Program-made: the position numbers and the translations under genes
Shown: in pieces, positions 1 to 7,720 of the stretch
Position numbering within the stretch: position 1 is the first letter of the stretch
Layout: each line of letters opens with the position of its first letter
Notes under the pieces: generated by a model
Seen by the model: only the letters and a program-made list of their open reading frames with translations
What the model was told of the DNA's origin: nothing
Databases searched by the model: none
DNA from: Clostridia bacterium
GTDB taxonomy: Bacteria; Bacillota; Clostridia; Oscillospirales; CAG-272
Assembly (NCBI GenBank): GCA_017507145.1
Contig: JAFWBJ010000001.1
Location: 1-32,359 of the forward strand
Reading direction: 5' to 3'
DNA length: 32,359 nucleotides

Positions 1-1179
1 CGCGCGGAGTATTGTCTGCCGGCCATGATCGACGCGATTCGGGCATATATTGACGAGGTGATGGCGGGGGATGTGCCGGTTGACGGGATCTTGATCTCAA
101 CCCAGATGCACGGCTACGTTCTGCGCAGTGCCGCCGGGGACAGCCATTATGTCTCCTGGCAGGATGAACTTGCCATGCAGCCATGGGGCGAGAGCACGCC
201 CTTCGAGAAGCTGCGGCAGTGCGGTGTGCCTCACCATCTGCGCAGCAGCGGCCTTCCGCTCAAGCCCGAGCTGGCGCTCTGCAGTCTCTATGCGCGTGTT
301 TGTCGGGGCGAACAGGCTATCGCGGGCAGAGAGCTCTTTACGCTGGGCTCTTATTTGATTGCCCAGCTGTGCGGCTCCAACGTTACCCACATCACCAATG
401 CCGCCCCGACCGGACTTTATAATCTGCAGGCAGGGGCGTGGAACCAGCCGTTGCTCGATGCGGTTGGCTTCAGCGACCTGCGCCTGCCCACCGTCTGCCG
501 GGAGATTTCTCCCTGCGGTACATATCGCGGCGTACCCATCTATCCCGATGTGGGCGACCAGCAGGCATCTTTGCTGGGTGCCGGCCTGCGGCCGGGGCAG
601 ATCAATATCAATCTCGGCACAGCCTCCCAGGTAGCTATGCTCTGCGATGCCTACCGCGACGTGCAGGGAAGCGGTATTGAGGAGCTTCGCCCCTTCTTCG
701 GCGAACAGTGCCTTCGTACCGTCTCAAAGCTGTCTGGCGGCCGCAGCCTGCAGGTAATTGTCGATTATCTGCGCACGACCGCGTCATTTGTTACCGGTCA
801 AGTCTGTGATGACGCCGCCATCTGGCAGCTGATCGCGCAGATCGCACCCGATGATACCGACGGCCTGCGGGTCGGGACCGGCTTTTATGCCACGCAGCTT
901 TTCCCGGGCGGCGTGATCACCGGCATCAACGCCTGCAATCTCACGCCTGAGAACCTCATCCGCGGGGCGTTTGCTGACCTTGCATCACAGTTCGGCCGCG
1001 TGATCGCACATCTTGACCCCAACCACAGTGCCGCAGAAATTCTGCTCTCGGGCGGCCGGCTGGGTGAGTTGATCCTCCCCTACCTGCAGCGGGATGCGGT
1101 CTGCGGCAGCTATTCGATCGTGATGGCAGACAACGGCGAGGCCATTTTCCGCGGCCTTGGCAAGATGCTCCGGCAGTAA
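1..1179 (+). CDS. FGGY-family carbohydrate kinase (5' end cut by window edge)
   Basis: The reading frame is open to the first base, so the N-terminal part of the first actin-like domain, which carries the phosphate-1 loop, is missing; the first ATG seen here (base 25) is internal. FGGY kinases phosphorylate a sugar or polyol with ATP in the cytoplasm. Visible family features are a substrate-side stretch with MHGYVL and SWQDELA, and the second-domain entry motif DVGDQQASLLGAG followed by a NLGTASQ phosphate-binding loop. Near the C-terminus LLSGGR matches the adenosine-binding glycine motif. The general look is closest to sedoheptulokinase/xylulokinase-like members, but the substrate cannot be read from sequence. 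It lies 21 bases upstream of an HpcH/HpaI aldolase, which fits a sugar or sugar-acid degradation operon. Confidence 0.88.
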   Translation, partial: RAEYCLPAMIDAIRAYIDEVMAGDVPVDGILISTQMHGYVLRSAAGDSHYVSWQDELAMQPWGESTPFEKLRQCGVPHHLRSSGLPLKPELALCSLYARVCRGEQAIAGRELFTLGSYLIAQLCGSNVTHITNAAPTGLYNLQAGAWNQPLLDAVGFSDLRLPTVCREISPCGTYRGVPIYPDVGDQQASLLGAGLRPGQININLGTASQVAMLCDAYRDVQGSGIEELRPFFGEQCLRTVSKLSGGRSLQVIVDYLRTTASFVTGQVCDDAAIWQLIAQIAPDDTDGLRVGTGFYATQLFPGGVITGINACNLTPENLIRGAFADLASQFGRVIAHLDPNHSAAEILLSGGRLGELILPYLQRDAVCGSYSIVMADNGEAIFRGLGKMLRQ

Positions 1180-1200
1180 CCGGAACGGAAAGGAATCAAT

Positions 1201-1953
1201 ATGCAAACCAAATCCCAAGCAACCCGCGTGGGCATTATGCTCAGCGAGATCAATTTCCCGAATTTCCCCGTGATGCTGCAAAAGGCAGGCTACGATTTTC
1301 TGATCATCGACTGTGAGCACGGTCCCTTCGATTTCCGTGAGGTGGCCGGCATCGTGGCAATGGCTCGCCGGTGCGGCATTGAGGCAATTGTCCGTGTGCC
1401 GGGAGTCGAGCGTGCGGCCATTACCAAATACATGGACCTCGGCGCAGACGGCCTGCTGATCCCGATGGTGCGCGACGCGGCCGATGCCCGCCGTGTGGTG
1501 GAATTTGCCAAATACGCACCGCTCGGCCGTCGCGGCGTGTCGATCAGCCGGGCGCACAGCGAATATGCACCGGGCGACATGCTGACCTATATGGAAAACG
1601 CCAACGCCCGTACGCGGCTTTATGTGCAGATCGAGCTCTGCTCTGCGCTGGCCGATATCGCGGCCATTGCCGCTGTCCCGGGGCTGAGCACACTGATGGT
1701 CGGCCCGTCCGATCTGGCGATGGACCTGGGGGTCTTCCCCAGCCAGGATCATCCGCTTCTCCTTGACGCCGTCAGCCAGGTGGCCAATGCCGCCGCTGCA
1801 AACGGTCTGGATTCTGGCGTAATCACGGCCAATGCACCTCTCATCGCCGCCGCCCGCCGCGCCGGAATGACCCAGATCTGCTGCGGAAGTGAACTTCGCC
1901 TGCTGACCCAGGGGCTCAAGCAGAATAAGGCGCTTGCGCTGACGGAGGGCTGA
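1201..1953 (+). CDS. HpcH/HpaI-family aldolase (2-keto-3-deoxy acid type)
   Basis: This 250-residue protein has the size and motifs of class II metal-dependent pyruvate aldolases such as HpaI, RhmA and GarL, which split 2-keto-3-deoxy sugar acids into pyruvate and an aldehyde. The EHGPFD segment carries the expected catalytic His (H40), R65 in IVRVP is the pyruvate-binding Arg, and the metal ligands are E145 (in QIE) and D171 (in GPSDLA). The ATG at 1201 follows an AAAGGA ribosome site. Its stop overlaps the start of the next gene by one base (TGATG), so the two are probably translationally coupled. Together with the upstream kinase it points to catabolism of a sugar acid. Which 2-keto acid is used is unknown. 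Confidence 0.9.
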   Translation: MQTKSQATRVGIMLSEINFPNFPVMLQKAGYDFLIIDCEHGPFDFREVAGIVAMARRCGIEAIVRVPGVERAAITKYMDLGADGLLIPMVRDAADARRVVEFAKYAPLGRRGVSISRAHSEYAPGDMLTYMENANARTRLYVQIELCSALADIAAIAAVPGLSTLMVGPSDLAMDLGVFPSQDHPLLLDAVSQVANAAAANGLDSGVITANAPLIAAARRAGMTQICCGSELRLLTQGLKQNKALALTEG

Positions 1954-2996
1954 TGATGAAGATCAGCACCTTCATGACCTGCGTGCACCGCGACACCCTC
2001 AGCTGTGAGCCTATCGTGCGCCGCGTGTCGGACGGCAGGCTGCTTCTGGTTGTGCAGTGCGGCGACACCTATGAGCCCGCCCCTCTCAACCGCGTTTATT
2101 TTCTCCACAGCGCCGACAATGGCCGAAGCTGGTCGGCACCTCAGCTGATCCGCCCCGATGACGGCCAGGCCGTCTATTGCACCGAGGTAACGGTGATCGG
2201 CGAAGAGATTACCGCTTACCTGACCCTGCATGAGGGACGCTTCCTGAATTGGCGCAGCATGCGCATGGTCAGCCGCGACTGCGGGCAAAGCTGGACCGAG
2301 GCCGGCCCCGAGCCGAATCTGCCGACCTTCACTTTCCACCGAGCGTTGCTCCCGCTGCGGGACGGCACGCTGCTGATGCCCTACCAGCACTACCCGATCG
2401 ATGAAGCCGAAAATGCCCGTCTTTTCGCCGCCAACGCCTTCCGCCACGGCAAGGGCTCGTGGATCGGCGCACTCGGCGCGCGGATCGATCATGTCGAGAA
2501 CGGCGTCCTGCGTTCGGAGGACGGCGGCAAAACCTTCGCGCGCTGTCCTGCACCTCCGCTGCCTGTTGGCGGAGATACCGGCATCACCTGGGCTTGGACC
2601 GAGCCGACGCTGGCTGAACTCTCCGACGGCCGGATCGTGATGCTGATTCGCATCAAAGCCGATGTGCTCTGGCGCAGTGAGTCGGCAGACGGGGGGCGGA
2701 CCTGGTCGCCTTTTGCGCCGACCGATATCCCCAACCCCAGCTGCAAGCCCCGCCTGGTCCCGCTGGACCACGGCCGGATTGCCCTGCTGCACGACCCCTG
2801 CAAGACCCGCCGCAATCCCTTCGCGCTTTGGGTCACAGAGGATGATATGCGCACCTGGCAGCACAAGGCTGTCATCTCCGACTTTCCGCTCAATTTTGAC
2901 TATCCCGATGCTATCTGGGAGGACGGACACCTCTACACCGTGATTGAGCTTCAGCGGCGTGACGTCCTGTTTATGGACATCGCCCTGCAATTCTAA
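1953..2996 (+). CDS. Sialidase-like Asp-box (BNR) beta-propeller protein, cytoplasmic
   Basis: The 347-residue protein contains four Asp boxes (S-x-D-x-G-x-S/T-W/F) at about residues 53-60, 107-114, 188-195 and 244-251, the hallmark of six-bladed sialidase propellers. An N-terminal EPIVRR-VSDGRLL segment resembles the sialidase RIP region, and TEPTLAELSDGR matches the conserved NEP-like blade. There is no signal peptide, so it should act inside the cell, unlike typical secreted sialidases. Relatives of this fold include exo-sialidases but also other hydrolases and lyases. Because it is coupled to an aldolase and a kinase, I infer it processes an imported sugar derivative; true sialidase activity is unproven. 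A strong hairpin terminator follows directly. Confidence 0.75.
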   Translation: MMKISTFMTCVHRDTLSCEPIVRRVSDGRLLLVVQCGDTYEPAPLNRVYFLHSADNGRSWSAPQLIRPDDGQAVYCTEVTVIGEEITAYLTLHEGRFLNWRSMRMVSRDCGQSWTEAGPEPNLPTFTFHRALLPLRDGTLLMPYQHYPIDEAENARLFAANAFRHGKGSWIGALGARIDHVENGVLRSEDGGKTFARCPAPPLPVGGDTGITWAWTEPTLAELSDGRIVMLIRIKADVLWRSESADGGRTWSPFAPTDIPNPSCKPRLVPLDHGRIALLHDPCKTRRNPFALWVTEDDMRTWQHKAVISDFPLNFDYPDAIWEDGHLYTVIELQRRDVLFMDIALQF

Positions 2997-3004
2997 AGAA
3001 AAAG

Positions 3005-3039
3005 CGCCGTCGGCAGGAATTCCTGCCGACGGCGTTTTT
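3005..3039. terminator. Bidirectional rho-independent terminator
   Basis: A perfect 15-base inverted repeat (3005-3019 with 3020-3034; AATT at the tip) is flanked by an A-rich tract on the left and five T on the right. It sits between two convergent genes and can stop transcription from both sides. Confidence 0.93.
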
Positions 3040-3058
3040 GGATGCATGGGCATGATGA

Positions 3059-3967
3059 TCAGTCTCCGAACTCCTCCCGATGTGCCGCGAAGAAGTCATA
3101 GTATTCCCGCACATGGGGCAGCTCACTCCACCGGCAGACCGAGACGGGATCGGCGTCGAGATCGTAGATCTTGGCGCCTCGCATCGCCAGAAGGAAGGGC
3201 GAGTGGGTGGAGATGATAAACTGACAGCCATAGAAGCGAACTGCATCGACGATGAACTGCGCCAGATCAAGCTGGCGCGCGGGGGAGAGGCTGTTCTCGG
3301 GCTCATCCAGCAGATAGAGCGCATTTTCGGTGATCTGTCGGGTAAAGCAGTGGTAGGCGTTCTCGCCGTTTGAGGCACCCTTGAGCTCGGTCTGTGGCAT
3401 CCGGCGGGCGGTGTAGGCCGATTTGCTTGACCGCCGCGCTTCGTTGCGCCGCTTGAGTTCATCATAGTCATCCAGCGAGGTGAGCTGAAAGGTTGGTTTC
3501 GTGGGGTCAGTGTAAGCGGTGTATTCGGCGAAAAGCTGCTCGCGCCGGTCCGCGATGCCTGCGTTGATGGCCCGCAGATCCAGCATGTAGTCAAAGACGT
3601 CATCGCTGGCGATGATGCGGCTGACCTTGGGGAGTGGGCGATCATCGGCAAGATGCGCCCGACAGCGCGCCAGATAAGGCTCGACAAAGGGCGTAGTATT
3701 CCAGGGCGCAGCGCGGTCAAGCCCCAGCTTCTCGGCGATGAGATTGAGCAGGGTCGATTTGCCCGAGCCATTGCTGCCGCAAAGCAGCGTCAGCGGCGCG
3801 AAATTCAGCCGGGTGAGCTGCTTTTCGGGGAAAAGCCGGAAGGGATAAACCTCGTTGTGCCCATAACACTGCATTTCCAGCTGATGGGGATAACTGAGCA
3901 GAAATGCATCCTCCTCCCGTCGGGTGGGCAGGATGAAGGCATCGAGGTAACGTGCGTCAGCGCTCAT
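3059..3967 (-). CDS. AAA family / ABC-type stand-alone ATPase
   Basis: The 302-residue protein has a Walker A motif GSNGSGKST at about residues 64-72, a signature-like SNGENA stretch near residue 200, a Walker B LYLLDEPENSLSP, and a switch-histidine segment ISTHSPF. This is the layout of soluble ABC-like ATPases of the AAA_21/AAA_15 group related to OLD, RecF and SMC heads. No toprim nuclease domain follows, so it is not a full OLD nuclease, and no membrane domain is present. The start overlaps the stop of the upstream transporter gene by four bases (ATGA), so the two are translationally coupled. The function is unknown; proteins of this group appear in toxin, defence or repair contexts as well as alone. 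Confidence 0.85.
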   Translation of the reverse strand: MSADARYLDAFILPTRREEDAFLLSYPHQLEMQCYGHNEVYPFRLFPEKQLTRLNFAPLTLLCGSNGSGKSTLLNLIAEKLGLDRAAPWNTTPFVEPYLARCRAHLADDRPLPKVSRIIASDDVFDYMLDLRAINAGIADRREQLFAEYTAYTDPTKPTFQLTSLDDYDELKRRNEARRSSKSAYTARRMPQTELKGASNGENAYHCFTRQITENALYLLDEPENSLSPARQLDLAQFIVDAVRFYGCQFIISTHSPFLLAMRGAKIYDLDADPVSVCRWSELPHVREYYDFFAAHREEFGD

Positions 3968-4902
3968 GCCGTCCTCCGGTGCTTGATGCGGTCGAGCAGC
4001 TGATCGCCGACCTGCGAGAGGATAATGGCGGCAAACATGATGACACAGCCGAGCGTCTCATGGGCGGAAAGTCTCTCATGGAGCAGCACGGCCGAGCAGA
4101 GCACGCCGAAAACCGATTCCATGCACATCAGAAGGGAAGCCACTGTTGACTCGGTGTATTTCTGCCCGACGATCTGGAAGGTGTAGGCGAAGCCGCAGCT
4201 CATGATGCCCGCGTAGAGAATCGAAACGATGTTGCTGCCGATTGCCGAAGCGGACGGGGTTTCAAAGATGAACATCAGCACACAGGAGATGGTGCCCGAA
4301 ACGAAAAACTGCACGCAGGAGAGCTTGATGGAGTCAACCTCGGGGGCGAATTTTTCGATCATCAGAATGTGGACAGCGTAGATGACGGCACAGATCAAGG
4401 TCAGCAAATCGCCGCGGTTGATGCTTGAGAGGTCATTGGGGCCGATGCAGAGAAAATACAGACCGACCGTCCCCAGCACGACACAGCCCCAGGTGATGGC
4501 GCGCACGCGCTTGCCCAGCACCAGGCCGAAGAGGGGGACGAAAAGCATATAAAAGGCAGTGATGAAGGAGATCTTACCGGCGGTAGAATCCAGGAAGGCA
4601 AACTGCTGGAAATTGGAGGCGGCGCAGAGAATGACGCCGAGCAGGCCTCCGCTGATGAGCAGCTTGCGGTTGGCCGCACGGCGGGTCTCGGGTGCGGGGG
4701 CACCGCAGCGGCGGTTGTGCATCAGATCGCGGATAAGAATGAAGGGGAGGAGGACAGCCGCGCCCATAAGCGTACGGATGCCGTTGAAGGTAAAGGGCTC
4801 AACACCGCCCTCGGTGCCGGCACTCTGCGCGACGAAGGAGGAGCCCCAGATGAACGCGACGGCAAGCAGAAGAAGCACGCCGCGAAGTTGTGTTTTTTGC
4901 AT
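3964..4902 (-). CDS. DMT superfamily (EamA) transporter
   Basis: This 312-residue, strongly hydrophobic protein has about ten predicted membrane segments arranged as two EamA repeats. The N-terminal segment carries the FIWGSSFVAQS start typical of EamA exporters. Family members move amino acids, metabolites or drugs across the cytoplasmic membrane; the substrate here is not readable. ATG at 4902 follows AGAGGAT, and a strong promoter lies about 50 bases upstream. It is the first gene of a two-gene unit with the downstream ATPase (ATGA overlap). Confidence 0.9.
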   Translation of the reverse strand: MQKTQLRGVLLLLAVAFIWGSSFVAQSAGTEGGVEPFTFNGIRTLMGAAVLLPFILIRDLMHNRRCGAPAPETRRAANRKLLISGGLLGVILCAASNFQQFAFLDSTAGKISFITAFYMLFVPLFGLVLGKRVRAITWGCVVLGTVGLYFLCIGPNDLSSINRGDLLTLICAVIYAVHILMIEKFAPEVDSIKLSCVQFFVSGTISCVLMFIFETPSASAIGSNIVSILYAGIMSCGFAYTFQIVGQKYTESTVASLLMCMESVFGVLCSAVLLHERLSAHETLGCVIMFAAIILSQVGDQLLDRIKHRRTA

Positions 4903-4950
4903 GATGATCCTCTGATTTCAATGGATTTGCCCATTTGGACAGATACAGAT

Positions 4951-4979
4951 ATTATAGCATATTTTTCGCCGGGATGCAA
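4951..4979 (-). promoter_or_regulatory. Promoter of the EamA transporter-ATPase unit
   Basis: On the minus strand TTGCAT (4974-4979) is followed after 17 bases by TATAAT (4951-4956), a near-perfect housekeeping sigma promoter. It is back to back with the plus-strand promoter at 5003-5031, which uses identical hexamers. Confidence 0.85.
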
Positions 4980-5002
4980 GCACCGGGCGGCAAAAGAAAG
5001 TC

Positions 5003-5031
5003 TTGCATTGGGTAGGGAGCTGTGCTATAAT
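5003..5031 (+). promoter_or_regulatory. Promoter of the small membrane protein-FliB-M20 operon
   Basis: TTGCAT (5003-5008), a 17-base spacer and TATAAT (5026-5031) lie 25 bases upstream of the first ATG at 5056. The short leader leaves little room for further regulatory structure. Confidence 0.88.
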
Positions 5032-5055
5032 AAAGGCAATTTGGGAGGTGATTGC

Positions 5056-5313
5056 ATGAAGAACATTTCACGCCGGAATCGGTGGCTGATCGCGGCGCTG
5101 GCGGCGGCAGTGGTGATCGCGCTGCTTGTGCTGGTATCGGTGATCAGCGCAGTATCCATCCATCGTGCCGGGATCGGCATCATCGGCGGGGCCGACGGGC
5201 CGACTGCCATTTTTGTGGCCCGCACAACGGGGCTTTTGCCGGTGGGCATCGGGGCACTTCTGGTGGCAGGTGCGGTGATTCTGCTGATCCTGTTCCTCCG
5301 CAGACAGCGCTGA
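5056..5313 (+). CDS. Small membrane protein with OadB-type GGADGPT motif (85 aa)
   Basis: The start at 5056 is fixed by GGGAGGTG five bases upstream and by the promoter that ends only 25 bases before it. The 85-residue product has a basic N-terminus, a membrane segment at about 11-33, the motif GIGIIGGADGPTAIF at residues 39-53, a second membrane segment at about 63-81 and a basic tail. The GGADGPT motif is the highly conserved region of beta subunits of sodium-translocating decarboxylases (OadB, MmdB, GcdB), where the Asp is functionally essential; full beta subunits have several hundred residues and many membrane helices. This protein keeps only the motif, so it cannot be a complete decarboxylase subunit. 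It is 14 bases upstream of the FliB-like gene. Function unknown. Confidence 0.82.
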   Translation: MKNISRRNRWLIAALAAAVVIALLVLVSVISAVSIHRAGIGIIGGADGPTAIFVARTTGLLPVGIGALLVAGAVILLILFLRRQR

Positions 5314-5327
5314 CCGGAGGGAGACAC

Positions 5328-6275
5328 ATGCTTTACGCACCCGATTATTACCCGCATTTTCAGTGTATCGCCGCCGATTGCCGCCACAGCTGCTGTGTCG
5401 GCTGGGAGATCGATATCGACGCCGACACCCGCGCCGCTTATGCAGATGTGCCGGGTGAGTTCGGTCAGCGATTGGCTGATTCGATCATCGATGACGCCGA
5501 CGGCGCGCACTTTCGTCTCACGCCCGACGAGCGCTGCCCGCTCCTGCGCGAGGACGGGCTTTGCCGGTTAATCCTGCACCTGGGCGAGGACGCGCTCTGC
5601 CAGATCTGCGCCGATCACCCGCGGTTCCGGAATTTCTTCTCGGGCCGAACCGAGCTGGGGCTGGGCCTTTGCTGTGAAGCGGCCGGGAAATTGATCCTCT
5701 CCGCTCCCGCGCCGATGCAGCTCATTGCCATCGCTGACGATGGCGACTGCGACCCGCTGACTGAGGACGAGAGGGAACTGCTTGCCCTGCGTGCGCGTGC
5801 ACTGATCTGCGCGGGGAATCCGACCCTGCCCATCGCCGCGCGCATGGCGGAGGTGCTCGACTGCTGCGGGGCGGTGCTGCCCGACAGCCTGCTTGCCTGG
5901 CGGCCGATCTATGCCGCCTGCAATCGCCTTGATCCGCTGTGGGATGCCGAGCTGGATGCGCTGGACGAACTTCCCATCCCGCCCGGCTGGGACGAGCCAT
6001 TTTCGCGTCTGTTGGGCTATTTCCTCTACCGCCACCTGCCCGACGCTCTGACCGACGGCCGCACAGCCGAGCGTACCGCCTTCGCAGTGCTGAGCACACG
6101 CATCGTCGGTGCACGCTTTGCTGCCGGAGAGCAGAACCTTGCCCGCCTCATCGAACTTGCCCGTCTCTACTCAAGCGAGATCGAATACGATACCGACAAT
6201 GTGGATGCTTTACTTGATGCCATTGCCGCAGTGCAGACCCAATCCGAACCGTGCGAAAGGAAGACATTATGCTGA
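5328..6275 (+). CDS. FliB-like (flagellin lysine-N-methylase family) cysteine-cluster protein
   Basis: The ATG at 5328 follows GGAGGGAG; longer readings of this frame overlap the upstream gene and are not protein-like. The 315-residue product starts with the family pattern YYPHF-x-C-x4-C-x3-CC-VGW and has further cysteines in RCPLL-x5-CRL, LCQIC and LCCE, a cluster that likely binds iron-sulphur or another metal. NCBI-type annotation of this family is flagellin lysine-N-methylase, but no flagellar gene is present here, so the substrate is open. Its 3' end overlaps the start of the next gene by seven bases. A paralogue lies at 15508-16686 with the same N-terminal pattern. Confidence 0.8.
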   Translation: MLYAPDYYPHFQCIAADCRHSCCVGWEIDIDADTRAAYADVPGEFGQRLADSIIDDADGAHFRLTPDERCPLLREDGLCRLILHLGEDALCQICADHPRFRNFFSGRTELGLGLCCEAAGKLILSAPAPMQLIAIADDGDCDPLTEDERELLALRARALICAGNPTLPIAARMAEVLDCCGAVLPDSLLAWRPIYAACNRLDPLWDAELDALDELPIPPGWDEPFSRLLGYFLYRHLPDALTDGRTAERTAFAVLSTRIVGARFAAGEQNLARLIELARLYSSEIEYDTDNVDALLDAIAAVQTQSEPCERKTLC

Positions 6276-7606
6276 CCGATCAACAAAAAGACCTGATTCT
6301 GGCTGTCGAACGCCATATCTGGGCAGAGCCCGAGACAGGATTTCGCGAGGCGAAAACGACGGCATACCTGCGCTCGATTTTCCAGAGCCTTGGCTATGCG
6401 CCGATCATGGCAGAGGGAATCACCGGCTTTTATGCCGATTTGGATACCGGCATCCCCGGCCCGACGATCGCCGTCATGGGCGAGATGGATTCGCTGATCT
6501 GCCGCAGTCATCCCGATGCCGATCCTGTCACCGGCGCAGTGCACGCCTGCGGACATCATGCACAGTGCGCTATGCTGGTCGGTGTGGCCGCCGCCATGCG
6601 CAATGCCGGCGCGCTGGACGGCCTGTGCGGCCGCATCCGCTTCATGGCGGTTCCGGCCGAGGAACTGATTGAGTTGAGCTATCGCGAGGGCCTGCGCCAA
6701 CAGGGCGTGATCGAATACTTCGGCGGCAAGATGGAATTTTTTCGCCGCGGATATTTCGACGGCGTCGATATGGCCATCATGATCCACACAGGCGGTCTGC
6801 CGGCCGGTAAGCTGCTGCGTTTCAATGGCGGCTACAACGGCTGCGTGACCAAGCAGGCTGTTTTCACCGGCCGCTCTGCGCACGCCGGCGGCGCACCGCA
6901 GAAGGGCATCAATGCCCTTTATGCCGCCACTACGGCCATAAACGCGGCGAACGCCCTGCGTGAGACCTTTTTGGACAGTGGTCAGGTGCGCTACCATCCC
7001 ATCATCACCGAAGGCGGCCAGGCCGTTAACGCCATCCCCGACCGTGTGACGGTCGAGAGTTATGTGCGGGCGAACGAGATCAACCTCATGCGGCGCTACA
7101 ACACCGCCGTCAACCGTGCCGTTGCGGCATCGGCCGCGGCGCTCGGTGCATCGGTCAAGCTGATCGATCGCATCGGATATTTCCCGCTGGTCAACAGCGA
7201 CATTCTGCGCGATGTCATGGCCGAATCGATGACCGCGCTTGCCGGTGAGGAGAGTGTGATCCATTCGAATACACGTTCTGCGGGGTCGACCGATGCAGGT
7301 GACCTCTCCACCCTGATGCTGGTGATCCACCCCGGTTCCACCGGCGCTGTCGGCACGGCGCACGGCGAGGATTACCGTATCGCAGATCCCTACGCGGCAT
7401 GCGTGCAGACGGCTGAGTGCGTCGTCGGCGCGCTGAGACGACTGCTGGCCAACGGCGGCGCCCGTGCCAGAGCTGTGACGGCGAATTACCGCCCGCTCTT
7501 CGCTTCGCTTGCCGATTACCGCCGCGCCGCCGCCGAGTTCTGCCTAGATCTGGATGCAGTTGAGCCGCAGGCTGACGGCAGTATCCGCATCCGTTATCAG
7601 CATTGA
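6269..7606 (+). CDS. M20-family amidohydrolase (AbgB/carboxypeptidase-type)
   Basis: The 445-residue protein is a soluble M20D-type metalloamidohydrolase, a family that releases amino acids from N-acyl or aromatic conjugates. Motifs seen are HACGHHA (residues 92-98, metal-binding Cys/His), the catalytic Glu pair in VPAEE (E131-E132), and the dimerisation-domain stretch FTGRSAHAGGAP followed by a conserved INALYAATTAINA helix. I chose ATG 6269 because AAGGAA lies six bases upstream; a GTG at 6251 would put the ribosome site inside the gene. The start lies within the last codons of the FliB-like gene, implying coupling. A strong terminator follows the stop, making this the last gene of a three-gene operon. 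The substrate is unknown. Confidence 0.88.
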   Translation: MLTDQQKDLILAVERHIWAEPETGFREAKTTAYLRSIFQSLGYAPIMAEGITGFYADLDTGIPGPTIAVMGEMDSLICRSHPDADPVTGAVHACGHHAQCAMLVGVAAAMRNAGALDGLCGRIRFMAVPAEELIELSYREGLRQQGVIEYFGGKMEFFRRGYFDGVDMAIMIHTGGLPAGKLLRFNGGYNGCVTKQAVFTGRSAHAGGAPQKGINALYAATTAINAANALRETFLDSGQVRYHPIITEGGQAVNAIPDRVTVESYVRANEINLMRRYNTAVNRAVAASAAALGASVKLIDRIGYFPLVNSDILRDVMAESMTALAGEESVIHSNTRSAGSTDAGDLSTLMLVIHPGSTGAVGTAHGEDYRIADPYAACVQTAECVVGALRRLLANGGARARAVTANYRPLFASLADYRRAAAEFCLDLDAVEPQADGSIRIRYQH

Positions 7607-7610
7607 ACCA

Positions 7611-7646
7611 ATCCCCCTCTCCCCCGAGAGGGGGATTTGCTTTTTG
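7611..7646 (+). terminator. Rho-independent terminator after the M20 gene
   Basis: An 11-base stem (7611-7621 with 7626-7636) with a CCCC loop is followed by TTGCTTTTT, closing the 5056-7606 operon. Confidence 0.88.
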
Positions 7647-7653
7647 CGCATGA

Positions 7654-7682
7654 TTGACATTGCCGGCCGGCTATGGTAAAAT
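7654..7682 (+). promoter_or_regulatory. Promoter of the AlkD-like gene
   Basis: A perfect TTGACA (7654-7659), 17-base spacer and TAAAAT (7677-7682; one mismatch to TATAAT) lie 38 bases upstream of the ATG at 7721. Confidence 0.85.
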
Positions 7683-7720
7683 ACATACAGATTTTTCGTT
7701 GAAAAACGACAGGAGGCACT

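Noticed and set aside
1749..3053. Long minus-strand open frame opposite the aldolase and propeller genes
   Set aside because: It mirrors the codon pattern of the plus-strand genes, starts inside the terminator and has no family features or ribosome site.
4717..5055. In-frame upstream extension of the small GGADGPT protein
   Set aside because: It would run through the divergent promoter region and antisense to the EamA gene. The GGGAGGTG site and the promoter at 5003-5031 place the start at 5056.
6167..7363. 398-residue minus-strand frame opposite the M20 gene
   Set aside because: The plus-strand M20 gene has its full metal-binding motif set; the antisense product has none.
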